21,629 nt of DNA. Source: JANYCG01 sp031386665. Its GTDB lineage: Bacteria > Pseudomonadota > Gammaproteobacteria > Burkholderiales > Burkholderiaceae_C. The notes below the pieces were generated by a model. The model did no database searches. It was not told the DNA's origin and saw only the letters and a list, made by a program, of their open reading frames with translations. Position numbers and translations under genes: made by a program. The DNA is taken from NCBI GenBank assembly GCA_031386665.1, contig JANNCN010000069.1, positions 1-21,629 of the forward strand. Direction: 5' to 3'. Below, piece by piece: positions 14,678 through 21,629 of this stretch. Every line of letters begins with the position of its first letter. Position 1 is the first letter of the stretch.

Positions 14678-15580
14678 AAGCAGGCCAGTGGCTCGCATGG
14701 CCTGCTCCAGCGCGGGCTGGTTGGCAGCGGTCAACGGTGTCATAGGTAAGCGCAGGGTGCCGCCGCACAGTTTCATTTTTTCCATTGCCCATTTCACCGG
14801 AATGGGGTTGGGCTCAACGAAGAGTTGTTTGTGCAAAGGTAGCAAGGCCAATTGAATTTCCATGGCGCGTTTGGCGTTGCCCGCAATGGCCGCTGCGCAA
14901 AGTTCATGCATTTGCCGAGGCGCCACGTTGGCGGTCACACTGACATTGCCTTGACCACCGCACAGCATCAGGGCCACGGCACTGCCGTCATCACCCGAAT
15001 AGACCGCAAAGCTCTTGGGGACTTCGCGAATCAGCCATTGGGCGCGTTCAATATTGCCTGTGGCCTCTTTGATGCCAACGATTCCGGGCACCTGGGTCAG
15101 GCGCAGCACGGTTTCGTGCGCCATGTCGGCTACCGTGCGGCCGGGCACGTTGTACAAAACCATAGGCAAATCAACGGCTTCAGCAATTGACTTGAAGTGC
15201 AGGTACTGCCCTTCTTGGGTTGGTTTGTTGTAGTAGGGCACCACCTGAAGCTGGCAGTCGGCCCCCACGCGCTTGGCAAAACGGGTCAGTTCGATGGCCT
15301 CGGCGGTGGAATTGGCACCACAACCCGCCATGATGGGGACTTTGCGGTCGCCATGGGTGTTGGCTTGTTCAACTGACACCCGAATGATTTCGCAATGTTC
15401 CTCGACGTTGACCGTAGGGGACTCGCCGGTGGTGCCGACAACGCCAATGCAGTCGGTACCTTGCTCAATGTGCCAGTCGATCAGCTTTCTCAAAGTAGGG
15501 TAATCGACCGATCCGTCGTCGTGCATGGGCGTGACCAGCGCGACGATGCTACCGGTGATCTGCCTGAAAGAAGTGGTCAT
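14675..15580 (-). CDS. dapA: 4-hydroxy-tetrahydrodipicolinate synthase
   Basis: A 301-residue DapA condensing pyruvate with aspartate semialdehyde, the first committed step to diaminopimelate and lysine. The TIM-barrel lyase motifs are complete: VGTTGES (Thr50/Thr51), LYNVPGRT (Tyr143, Arg148) and the Schiff-base Lys171 in GIKEATGN. The ATG at 15580 matches the usual N-terminus (ITGSIVALVTPM) although no Shine-Dalgarno is evident. It is followed by bamC after 72 bases. The 102-base gap upstream contains a TAAAAT that could serve as a -10 on the minus strand, with no good -35. Confidence 0.97.
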   Translation of the reverse strand: MTTSFRQITGSIVALVTPMHDDGSVDYPTLRKLIDWHIEQGTDCIGVVGTTGESPTVNVEEHCEIIRVSVEQANTHGDRKVPIMAGCGANSTAEAIELTRFAKRVGADCQLQVVPYYNKPTQEGQYLHFKSIAEAVDLPMVLYNVPGRTVADMAHETVLRLTQVPGIVGIKEATGNIERAQWLIREVPKSFAVYSGDDGSAVALMLCGGQGNVSVTANVAPRQMHELCAAAIAGNAKRAMEIQLALLPLHKQLFVEPNPIPVKWAMEKMKLCGGTLRLPMTPLTAANQPALEQAMRATGLL

Positions 15581-15682
15581 GTGCTGGAGAGTCTGCGATG
15601 AAGGGTTGAAACAGTTGGAGCCGAAAGGCGCATTTTAGCTAGAGCGTGTTACCCGGCTTTAAAGCGGTTCTTAAAGTGGGGC

Positions 15683-16339
15683 TCAAATTGAATAGGGCGG
15701 GTTGGCCGCAGAGGGCAAATGGCCAAAATCGGACAAATTCTGCGGCATCACCGCAACCATGCGCTGCACAAACCGGTCAGGGTCAGCCAAAAAGCCACAC
15801 TCGTAGGCGATCAGGTGCAGGCCCGAAAACGCTTGAATCAATTCGCCAGGCTCCAGCAGAAAATCAGGCCGTGACGGTTTGCCCACGGTTTCGTTGCCAC
15901 GGGCAAAGGTTTCATAAATCAAAATGCCGCCAGGTGCCAGACTTTGGGCCATCACGCCAAACAGCGGTCGCCAAAGGTAATTGGTGACGATGACCGCCCC
16001 GAATTGTCTGGTGGCTGGGCGAGGTGAGGACTGCGTGTTTTTTGGGGTTTCTGGGTTTTGTAAGTTTTGTGAGTTTTGCGTCAGCGGCCAGGGGCTGTTT
16101 TCAATGTCAGCCAGGATTGTTTCACCCCAAGCAGACGCGGAATAAATGGCTTCTGGCGAGCGGTCAATACCGGTCACCTGGTGGCCCAACGACGCTAAAA
16201 ACTTCATGTGCCGACCGTGCCCGCAGGCAATGTCCAGCACGACGGATTGGGCTGGCAGCAGGTGCGCCCAACGTCCAAGCCACGCGGAGGGCTTGCCCAT
16301 GCCTTGCTGAGTTTTGGCTTTTTCAAGGTTTTCGGTCAC
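15683..16339 (-). CDS. Class I SAM-dependent methyltransferase (TehB-like)
   Basis: A 218-residue Rossmann-fold methyltransferase. Motif I is VLDIACGHGRHMKFL at about residues 34-48, the acidic end of strand 2 is TGIDRS, and the post-motif region is VIVTNYLWRPLFG followed by LAPGGILIYETFARGNE. The family resembles TehB-type and small-molecule methyltransferases; the substrate cannot be read from sequence. Residues ~87-109 are a Gln/Asn/Pro/Ser/Thr-rich insert with an xQN triplet repeat, lying between strands 3 and 4, probably a surface loop. The start is a GTG at 16339; an in-frame ATG 13 codons later is also possible and neither has a clear ribosome-binding site. It is the third gene of a compact group with the MFS transporter and the 41-residue peptide. 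Confidence 0.88.
   Translation of the reverse strand: MTENLEKAKTQQGMGKPSAWLGRWAHLLPAQSVVLDIACGHGRHMKFLASLGHQVTGIDRSPEAIYSASAWGETILADIENSPWPLTQNSQNLQNPETPKNTQSSPRPATRQFGAVIVTNYLWRPLFGVMAQSLAPGGILIYETFARGNETVGKPSRPDFLLEPGELIQAFSGLHLIAYECGFLADPDRFVQRMVAVMPQNLSDFGHLPSAANPPYSI
16055..16081. repeat. Three 9-base tandem repeats within the methyltransferase gene
   Basis: GTTTTGTAA, GTTTTGTGA and GTTTTGCGT follow each other and encode the xQN triplets on the minus strand. Codon-frame preservation fits slippage-driven growth of a tolerated loop. Confidence 0.75.
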
Positions 16340-16364
16340 GGTTTAAAGTGCCGAGCTAGCGTAC

Positions 16365-16490
16365 CTAAAAACATGCCCACAGCTGGTCGGCCAGCGTGAC
16401 CAAAAATGCGGGACGGGCATACAGCGAAAAAACGGCTAAAAGCGCGACCAAAGCTCCAGCAAAGGCGACCCATTGGTGAGATTTTTTCAT
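16365..16490 (-). CDS. Putative 41-residue single-span membrane peptide
   Basis: An ATG at 16490 opens a 41-codon frame ending in TAG. There is a basic start (MKKSHQ), a hydrophobic helix at about residues 7-24 (WVAFAGALVALLAVFSLYAR), and a short tail ending FLVTLADQLWACF. It fits snugly between the MFS transporter stop (34 bases upstream) and the methyltransferase start (25 bases downstream) on the same strand. The tail looks like short Burkholderiales hypothetical proteins I have seen in this position. No Shine-Dalgarno is visible, which lowers confidence. Confidence 0.55.
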   Translation of the reverse strand: MKKSHQWVAFAGALVALLAVFSLYARPAFLVTLADQLWACF

Positions 16491-16524
16491 GGTGGCTAGG
16501 TTTTCAATGCTCATTGCTCATTGC

Positions 16525-17793
16525 TCAGTGGGGCTGCACATTCAGCGCGGTACCCAAGCGCGGCTTGGGGCGTGCGATGGGGGCTTCCTTAACCGGCAGG
16601 TTGATCAAACCAGCAAAAATGCCCAAGGCAATGGCGATGTACCAGACCAAGTCGTAACTGCCGGTTCGGTCGTACACGAAACCACCCAGCCAAACCCCCA
16701 TGAATGAACCGATCTGGTGACTGAAGAAAACAAAGCCTCCCAGCATAGATAGGTGATTGACGCCAAAAATTTGGGCAATGGCGGCATTGGTGGGTGGCAC
16801 TGTAGACAGCCACAGCGTTCCCATGACGCTGGCAAACAGGTAAACACTGGTAGGCGACAGTGGTGCCCACAAAAACACGCTAATGACAACGGCCCGCGTG
16901 AAGTAGATAAAAGCCAGTATGTTTTTCTTTTGTAGCTTTTCGCCTAAAGCGCCCGCAGCATAGGTGCCAAACACGTTGAACAAGCCGATCAGCGCCAGCG
17001 CATAGCCTGCGACCTGGGGAGACAGGCCTTTGTCTTTTAGGTAGCTTGGCATGTGGACGCCAATGAACACCACTTGAAAACCGCAGACAAAGTAGCCTGC
17101 CATTAGCAATTGAAAACTGGGGTATTTGAAGGCTTCGGCCAACGCTTGAAGGATGGTTTGGTCACGAACGGGTAGCGCGCCGCCCGCAAAGGCGCTTTCC
17201 TTCAGGCCCCAAGCCAATGGCACAATCAAAAAGCAGGCGAATCCGAGGGTAATCAAGGCGGTTTGCCAGCCAAAACTGCTGATTAAAAAGCCCTCGGTCG
17301 GAACCATCAAAAACTGGCCAAATGACCCGGCTGCCGCCGTGACCCCCATGGCCCAAGAGCGGCGTTGCGGCGACACATTGCGGCCAATCACGCCGTACAC
17401 CACCGCGTACGTGGTGCCCGCTTGGGCGATGCCCAACAAAACGCCCGCACTGAGCGCAAACTGAAGCGGCGTGGCGGCATGGGCCATGCCGAATAGGCCC
17501 AGAGCGTAAAAAATTGCACCCGCGATGATGACTTTGAAAGCCCCAAAACGGTCAGCCACCATTCCCGCGAAAATTCCGGCGACGCCCCACGATATGTTTT
17601 GAATGCCGATTGCCAGCGCAAAAGTCTCGCGCGTCCAGTTTTGCGCCTGTGTGATGGGCTGCAAAAACAGCCCAAAACCGTGCCGAATGCCCATAGACAG
17701 GGTCACGATGGTGGCGCCGCACAGCAAAACCTGAGCGAGAGAGAGCGACTGCGATGGCGAGCCGGAGGCAGAAGTTTGAGAAAATTGGGACAT
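16525..17793 (-). CDS. MFS transporter
   Basis: A 422-residue major facilitator superfamily transporter with about 12 hydrophobic segments in two halves. The loop 2-3 signature is AGMVADRFGAFKV, and the first helix region contains TLSMGIRHGFGLFLQP, typical of the YbfB/oxalate-formate-like branch. The first ~18 residues are Ser/Gln-rich and cytoplasmic. The substrate is not predictable; small organic anions are common in this branch. No clear ribosome-binding site precedes the ATG at 17793. It is divergent from parE across 120 bases containing a dyad at 17865-17880, and leads the small peptide and methyltransferase genes. Confidence 0.9.
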   Translation of the reverse strand: MSQFSQTSASGSPSQSLSLAQVLLCGATIVTLSMGIRHGFGLFLQPITQAQNWTRETFALAIGIQNISWGVAGIFAGMVADRFGAFKVIIAGAIFYALGLFGMAHAATPLQFALSAGVLLGIAQAGTTYAVVYGVIGRNVSPQRRSWAMGVTAAAGSFGQFLMVPTEGFLISSFGWQTALITLGFACFLIVPLAWGLKESAFAGGALPVRDQTILQALAEAFKYPSFQLLMAGYFVCGFQVVFIGVHMPSYLKDKGLSPQVAGYALALIGLFNVFGTYAAGALGEKLQKKNILAFIYFTRAVVISVFLWAPLSPTSVYLFASVMGTLWLSTVPPTNAAIAQIFGVNHLSMLGGFVFFSHQIGSFMGVWLGGFVYDRTGSYDLVWYIAIALGIFAGLINLPVKEAPIARPKPRLGTALNVQPH

Positions 17794-17864
17794 GCTGTAC
17801 TTTAGCTAAATTGAACCAACATGGCTTTGGCGGCCTCAGACCTAGGCACTGCACAGCGCGACTA

Positions 17865-17880
17865 ATGTATAAACATACAG
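17865..17880. promoter_or_regulatory. LexA-like operator candidate in the MFS/parE divergent gap
   Basis: ATGTATAAACATACAG contains the perfect dyad TGTAT-AAAC-ATACA and differs from the LexA consensus CTGT-N8-ACAG only at the first base. It overlaps the AT-rich region where promoters for both genes are expected (a minus-strand TATAAT is at 17889-17884). Another regulator with a TGTA-type site is equally possible. Confidence 0.35.
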
Positions 17881-17913
17881 TGTATTATACCGTCATGACT
17901 ACAATGCAACCCT

Positions 17914-19899
17914 ATGGCAGCCAAACCACCCAGTGACTATTCTGAAAGTTCAATCCGAGTTCTGAAGGGGCTCGAGCCGGTCAAGCAACGACCCGGAATG
18001 TACACGCGAACCGAAAATCCATTGCACGTGATTCAAGAGGTGCTGGACAACTCTGCCGACGAAGCGCTGGCGGGGCACGGCAAGAAACTCAAAGTGATAT
18101 TGCATGCTGACGGCTCGGTGACTGTCGAGGACGACGGGCGCGGCATTCCGTTTGGCATGCACCCCGAAGAGAAGGCCCCGGTCATTGAGCTGGTTTTCAC
18201 CCGCTTGCACGCGGGTGGCAAGTTTGACAAGGGCAAAGGCGGGGCCTATAGCTTTTCAGGCGGCTTGCATGGCGTGGGGGTAAGCGTGACCAATGCTTTA
18301 GGCAAGCGGCTTGAGGCCACCAGTTACCGAGATGGCTCGGTGGCACGCATTGTGTTTGAAGGCGGTGATGTGACCGAGCCGCTGAAAATTCGCAAAGCGG
18401 GCGAGGGCGACCGCAAATCAGGCCTGACGGTTCGGGTTTGGCCCGATGCCAAGTACTTTGAAACCAGCGCCTTGCCCATGGCTGAGCTGACCCACCTGTT
18501 ACGTAGCAAAGCCGTGCTGATGCCAGGGGTGTCCGTCACATTGCTGATCGAGAAAAGCAAAGAATCCCAGGTCTGGCTTTACAAAGGCGGTCTGAACGAT
18601 TACCTGATGCAGTCCCTGACGGGCGATTTGGTGATTCCCCTGTTTGACGGCGAAGGTTTTGCTGACGCCCAAAACGACAATTTTGCCGAAGGCGAGGGCG
18701 CGACGTGGTGCGTAGCGTTCACTGAAGACGGCCAGACGGTGCGCGAAAGTTACGTCAATTTGATTCCTACCAGCGCTGGTGGCACCCATGAAAGTGGCCT
18801 GCGTGATGGCCTGTTCACCGCGGTGAATAGCTTTATTGAACTGCATTCGCTGCTGCCTAAAGGCGTCAAGTTGCTGCCTGAAGACGTGTTTGCACGCGCC
18901 AGTTATGTGTTGAGCGCCAAGGTGCTGGACCCGCAATTTCAGGGGCAAATCAAAGAGCGCCTGAATTCGCGCGACGCGGTGCGCCTGGTCTCCAGCTTTG
19001 TTCGCCCCACGTTGGAGCTGTGGCTGAACCAGCACGTTGAATATGGCAAAAAGCTGGCTGAATTGGCGATTCGCGCGGCGCAATCGCGACAAAAGGCTGG
19101 CCAAAAAGTTGAAAAACGCAAGAGCTCAGGCGTTGCCGTGTTGCCGGGCAAGCTGACCGATTGCGAAAGCCGCGACATTGCGCACAACGAAGTCTTTTTG
19201 GTCGAAGGTGATTCAGCCGGGGGCAGCGCAAAAATGGGCCGCGACAAAGAGAGCCAGGCCATTTTGCCTTTGCGAGGCAAGGTGCTCAACACTTGGGAAG
19301 TTGACCGTGACCGCCTTTTTGCCAACACCGAAATTCATGACATTTCGGTGGCGATTGGCGTGGACCCGCACGGCCCTGGCCCCTACGAAGCGGGCAAAGC
19401 ACCCGATTTAAGCGGGTTGCGCTACGGCAAGGTGTGTATTTTGAGTGACGCTGACGTGGACGGTTCGCACATTCAGGTGTTGCTGCTGACGCTGTTTTTC
19501 AAACACTTTCCGGCGCTGATTGAGGCGGGGCACCTCTATGTGGCCCGTCCGCCGCTTTTCAGGGTCGATGCGCCCGCCCGGGGCAAAAAACCAGCGTCCA
19601 AGGCTTACGCTCTGGATGAAGGGGAGCAAACCGCGATTTTGGACAAATTGCGCAAAGAGGGCGTGCGCGAAGGGGCCTGGAGCATCAGCCGCTTCAAAGG
19701 CTTGGGCGAAATGAACGCCGAGCAGTTGTGGGACACGACTCTCAACCCGGACACCCGGCGTTTGCTGCCCGTCCAGTTGGGCGCGGTGGACTTTGCCAAA
19801 ACCAGCAGCTTGTTCACCAAACTGATGGGCAAAGGCGAAGCGGCGTCTCGCCGGGATTTGATGGAACTGCACGGCGATGCCGTTGAGGTTGATATTTGA
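17914..19899 (+). CDS. parE: DNA topoisomerase IV subunit B
   Basis: A 661-residue type IIA topoisomerase ATPase subunit. GHKL ATP-binding motifs are in the N-terminal half (EVLDNSADEAL, VEDDGRGIPFG, FSGGLHGVGVSVTNAL). The transducer region follows, and the TOPRIM domain carries VEGDSAGGSAKMGRD and the metal-binding SDADVDGSHI. The length is like E. coli ParE (630) and lacks the large insertion of gammaproteobacterial GyrB, and parC lies downstream, so ParE is preferred over GyrB. The ATG at 17914 has no visible Shine-Dalgarno but matches the family N-terminus. The stop TGA overlaps the ATG of the lytic transglycosylase gene (TGATG). Confidence 0.95.
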   Translation: MAAKPPSDYSESSIRVLKGLEPVKQRPGMYTRTENPLHVIQEVLDNSADEALAGHGKKLKVILHADGSVTVEDDGRGIPFGMHPEEKAPVIELVFTRLHAGGKFDKGKGGAYSFSGGLHGVGVSVTNALGKRLEATSYRDGSVARIVFEGGDVTEPLKIRKAGEGDRKSGLTVRVWPDAKYFETSALPMAELTHLLRSKAVLMPGVSVTLLIEKSKESQVWLYKGGLNDYLMQSLTGDLVIPLFDGEGFADAQNDNFAEGEGATWCVAFTEDGQTVRESYVNLIPTSAGGTHESGLRDGLFTAVNSFIELHSLLPKGVKLLPEDVFARASYVLSAKVLDPQFQGQIKERLNSRDAVRLVSSFVRPTLELWLNQHVEYGKKLAELAIRAAQSRQKAGQKVEKRKSSGVAVLPGKLTDCESRDIAHNEVFLVEGDSAGGSAKMGRDKESQAILPLRGKVLNTWEVDRDRLFANTEIHDISVAIGVDPHGPGPYEAGKAPDLSGLRYGKVCILSDADVDGSHIQVLLLTLFFKHFPALIEAGHLYVARPPLFRVDAPARGKKPASKAYALDEGEQTAILDKLRKEGVREGAWSISRFKGLGEMNAEQLWDTTLNPDTRRLLPVQLGAVDFAKTSSLFTKLMGKGEAASRRDLMELHGDAVEVDI

Positions 19900-20786
19900 T
19901 GCGTGGGCTTAATTGCAAACTGTGGCTGCTAGTTTTCTCGCTTCTGGCATTCTGTGCGGGTTCGGTGCGGGCAGACGTTTGGGGTTATGTAGACGAACGC
20001 GGGGTGGCGCATTTTTCCAATGAAAAACTGGACGAGCGCTACGAGGTTTTTTACAAAGGTGGCGAGAGTTTTGACACCAGCAAAACAGCGTTGGTTGCCA
20101 ATGACACGCCGCGCCCGGTTTCTGTGCCCACGGTGCCCGCCAAGTTGCTCGCCTTTTTTGACGTGTCGCCCAATTACAAGGTGGTCAAACACCATTTGCG
20201 CGACGCCGCCACCACCTACAAGATCGATTACGAGCTGCTGCAAGCCCTGATTGCCACCGAATCCGGTTTTGACGTGGCGGCGGTGTCACCCAAGGGGGCC
20301 ATTGGCTTGATGCAACTGATGCCCGATACCGCGCGGCGCTACGGCGTGGACAGCGACAAAAAAATGGCGATTGAGAAAAAGCTGGTGGACCCCAAAATCA
20401 ACGTCAAAACTGGCAGCCGTTACCTGCGCGATTTGATCAACATGTTCCCAGGCCGGTTGGACTTGGCGCTGGCGTCGTACAACGCGGGTGAGGGGGCAGT
20501 GCAACGGGCCGGCAACAAAATTCCGAATTACAAAGAAACCCAAAACTACGTCAAAACTGTGATGCAGTTGTACACCGGCCTCAAACCACCTGCCGCCGTG
20601 CAACAAGAACAGCGCTTCCCGACCCGAATTCGCATGGAAATGCTCGGTGGTGCCGCGCGCCGGGGCAATATGCTGGCACCGATAGGCGCACCAGCGGGCC
20701 AAAGCCCAGCCCAAGGGGCCTTTGTCAACAGCATTCCGGGCAGCAGCCTGAGCGCCAACCCCCTGCCGACCACGCCGTCAGATTGA
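19899..20786 (+). CDS. Lytic transglycosylase (SLT domain) between parE and parC
   Basis: A 295-residue secreted murein lytic transglycosylase. A signal peptide occupies about residues 1-23 (RGLNCKLWLLVFSLLAF core, cleavage near RADV). A short DUF4124-like domain follows (VWGYVDERGVAHFSNEKL). The Slt70-type catalytic domain spans roughly residues 100-215, with catalytic Glu121 in IATESGF, then SPKGAIGLMQLMPDTARRYG and the ALASYNAGEGAV motif. The C-terminal ~70 residues are Pro/Gly/Ala-rich and probably flexible. The ATG at 19899 overlaps the parE stop; a TTG one codon earlier is possible. It probably cleaves peptidoglycan in the periplasm to 1,6-anhydro products. Confidence 0.93.
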   Translation: MRGLNCKLWLLVFSLLAFCAGSVRADVWGYVDERGVAHFSNEKLDERYEVFYKGGESFDTSKTALVANDTPRPVSVPTVPAKLLAFFDVSPNYKVVKHHLRDAATTYKIDYELLQALIATESGFDVAAVSPKGAIGLMQLMPDTARRYGVDSDKKMAIEKKLVDPKINVKTGSRYLRDLINMFPGRLDLALASYNAGEGAVQRAGNKIPNYKETQNYVKTVMQLYTGLKPPAAVQQEQRFPTRIRMEMLGGAARRGNMLAPIGAPAGQSPAQGAFVNSIPGSSLSANPLPTTPSD

Positions 20787-20790
20787 GCGC

Positions 20791-20819
20791 CAGGCGGGCG
20801 AAAATGCGCCCACCGCCTG
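20791..20819 (+). promoter_or_regulatory. GC-rich hairpin between the transglycosylase gene and parC
   Basis: CAGGCGGGCG pairs with CGCCCACCGCCTG apart from a 3-base bulge, around an AAAATG loop. It begins 5 bases after the stop codon. No T-tract follows, so it is more likely an mRNA-stabilising or weak attenuating structure than a full terminator. Confidence 0.5.
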
Positions 20820-20838
20820 AGCCAAATTGAAACTAGCC

Positions 20839-20893
20839 ATCCAGCCTTCCAGCCATTTATACCCAAGCGATCCAGCCCCCCAGCTATCCAGCC
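20839..20893 (+). repeat. CCAGCC repeats upstream of parC
   Basis: ATCCAGCC occurs at 20839, 20870 and 20886, and a fourth CCAGCC at 20849, in the 112-base gap ending at the parC ATG. No canonical ribosome-binding site is visible in front of that ATG. The significance is unknown. Confidence 0.6.
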
Positions 20894-20898
20894 AATTC

Positions 20899-21629
20899 AT
20901 GAGCGACCCCACCGATCCCGATCTGTTCAGCAACTCGCTGCCTGACGATAACCTGCCCTCCGTGACTGCACAAGGCGTCGCCAATCCAGCCACTTTGGGC
21001 AATCCGGGCAACCCCGGTAATCCAGGAAATCCAGGCAACCCAGGAAATCCCGATAACCTGGCCGATGACGACGAGCTGAATCTGGCCACCTACGCCCAGA
21101 GGGCCTACCTGGAGTACGCGCTGAGCGTGGTCAAAGGCCGCGCCCTACCCGATGTGTGCGATGGCCTTAAACCCGTGCAGCGCCGCATTTTGTACTCCAT
21201 GTCGCGTATGGGCCTGGGCTTTGGTGGTACCAACGGCAATAGCGGTGCCAAACCGGTCAAGAGCGCTCGCGTGGTGGGTGACGTGCTGGGCCGTTTTCAC
21301 CCGCACGGCGACCAGTCGGCATATGACGCTTTGGTGCGCATGGCGCAAGACTTTTCGCAGCGCTTCCCGCTGGTCGATGGCCAAGGCAACTTTGGCAGCC
21401 GGGACGGCGATGGCGCGGCCGCCATGCGGTACACCGAGGCTCGGCTTGCCAAAATTACCAGCCTACTGATGGCTGAGATTGACGAAGGCACCGTCGATTT
21501 CACCCCCAACTACGACGGTTCTACCGACGAGCCGCGCCAATTGCCGGCCCGCCTTCCGTTCGCCTTGCTCAATGGAGCCAGCGGCATCGCGGTCGGTTTG
21601 GCGACTGAAATACCCAGCCACAACTTGCG
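20899..21629 (+). CDS. parC: DNA topoisomerase IV subunit A (3' end outside window)
   Basis: The first 243 codons of ParC, the breakage-reunion subunit that pairs with ParE to decatenate chromosomes. Landmarks are LEYALSVVKGRALPDVCDGLKPVQRRILYSM, FHPHGDQSAYDALVRMAQDFSQR and the catalytic Tyr178 in AAAMRYTEARL. The E. coli equivalent is Tyr120, so this protein has an N-terminal extension of roughly 55 residues relative to it. That extension contains five Asn-Pro-Gly triplets and an NPD (residues 35-52) in an otherwise acidic linker. The quinolone-determining positions are Gln139 (for Ser80) and Asp143 (for Glu84), as in other beta-proteobacterial ParC. The frame is open to the window end. Confidence 0.95.
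   Translation, partial: MSDPTDPDLFSNSLPDDNLPSVTAQGVANPATLGNPGNPGNPGNPGNPGNPDNLADDDELNLATYAQRAYLEYALSVVKGRALPDVCDGLKPVQRRILYSMSRMGLGFGGTNGNSGAKPVKSARVVGDVLGRFHPHGDQSAYDALVRMAQDFSQRFPLVDGQGNFGSRDGDGAAAMRYTEARLAKITSLLMAEIDEGTVDFTPNYDGSTDEPRQLPARLPFALLNGASGIAVGLATEIPSHNL

Noticed and set aside
16055..16081. Possible CRISPR-like repeats in the short tandem arrays of the window
   Set aside because: Units are 9-10 bases with no spacers and lie in or at coding genes; no Cas gene is present.
17895..17936. Alternative start for parE at the ATG at 17895
   Set aside because: It is in a different frame and ends after 13 codons, so at most it is a minor upstream frame.

Overview
The window looks like ordinary chromosome of a Burkholderiales bacterium, most likely Comamonadaceae (Rhodoferax/Polaromonas/Acidovorax-like). 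This rests on protein character, on the pyrG-kdsA-(DUF1330)-eno-ftsB gene order, on the FtsB and BamC types, on a beta-proteobacterial ParC signature, and on an AT-rich intergenic element resembling one I recall from many Comamonadaceae genomes. There is no phage, transposon, CRISPR array, tRNA or rRNA. Nearly every base is in a gene or a short intergenic gap.

Layout. (1) 1-2493: a DUF455 ferritin-like protein runs leftward off the window. Rightward follow a gamma-class carbonic anhydrase and the redox chaperone Hsp33. (2) 7660-2516, leftward: pyrG, kdsA, DUF1330, eno, ftsB and a small protein with a degenerate P-loop. The genes are tightly packed, with a GTGA stop/start overlap at pyrG/kdsA and a 2-base gap at kdsA/DUF1330. 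(3) 7751-9420, rightward: coaBC and dut, separated from the convergent slyD by a repeat-like AT-rich segment and a bidirectional terminator. (4) 10159-9626 and 10209-11958: slyD-type prolyl isomerase, diverging from a ribosomal oxygenase (RoxA/YcfD type) overlapped by an unrecognised 188-residue protein. (5) 12016-12587: a self-contained unit with a TATAAT box, a structured leader, a small lipoprotein that is 56% alanine when mature, and a strong terminator. (6) 17793-12675, leftward: MFS transporter, a 41-residue putative membrane peptide, a methyltransferase, dapA, bamC and a YycJ-like metallo-beta-lactamase-fold protein. (7) 17914-21629, rightward: parE, a lytic transglycosylase and parC (cut by the window end).

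Most genes serve nucleotide, LPS, lysine/peptidoglycan and CoA synthesis, cell division and chromosome segregation. I found no convincing new multi-gene system. The parts least explained by known biology are the alanine-rich lipoprotein unit, the degenerate P-loop protein with an in-frame 27-base insertion, the unknown partner of the ribosomal oxygenase, the 41-residue membrane peptide, and the lytic transglycosylase between the two topoisomerase IV genes. Boundaries and motifs were read by eye; family names rest on recognition, not on a search.
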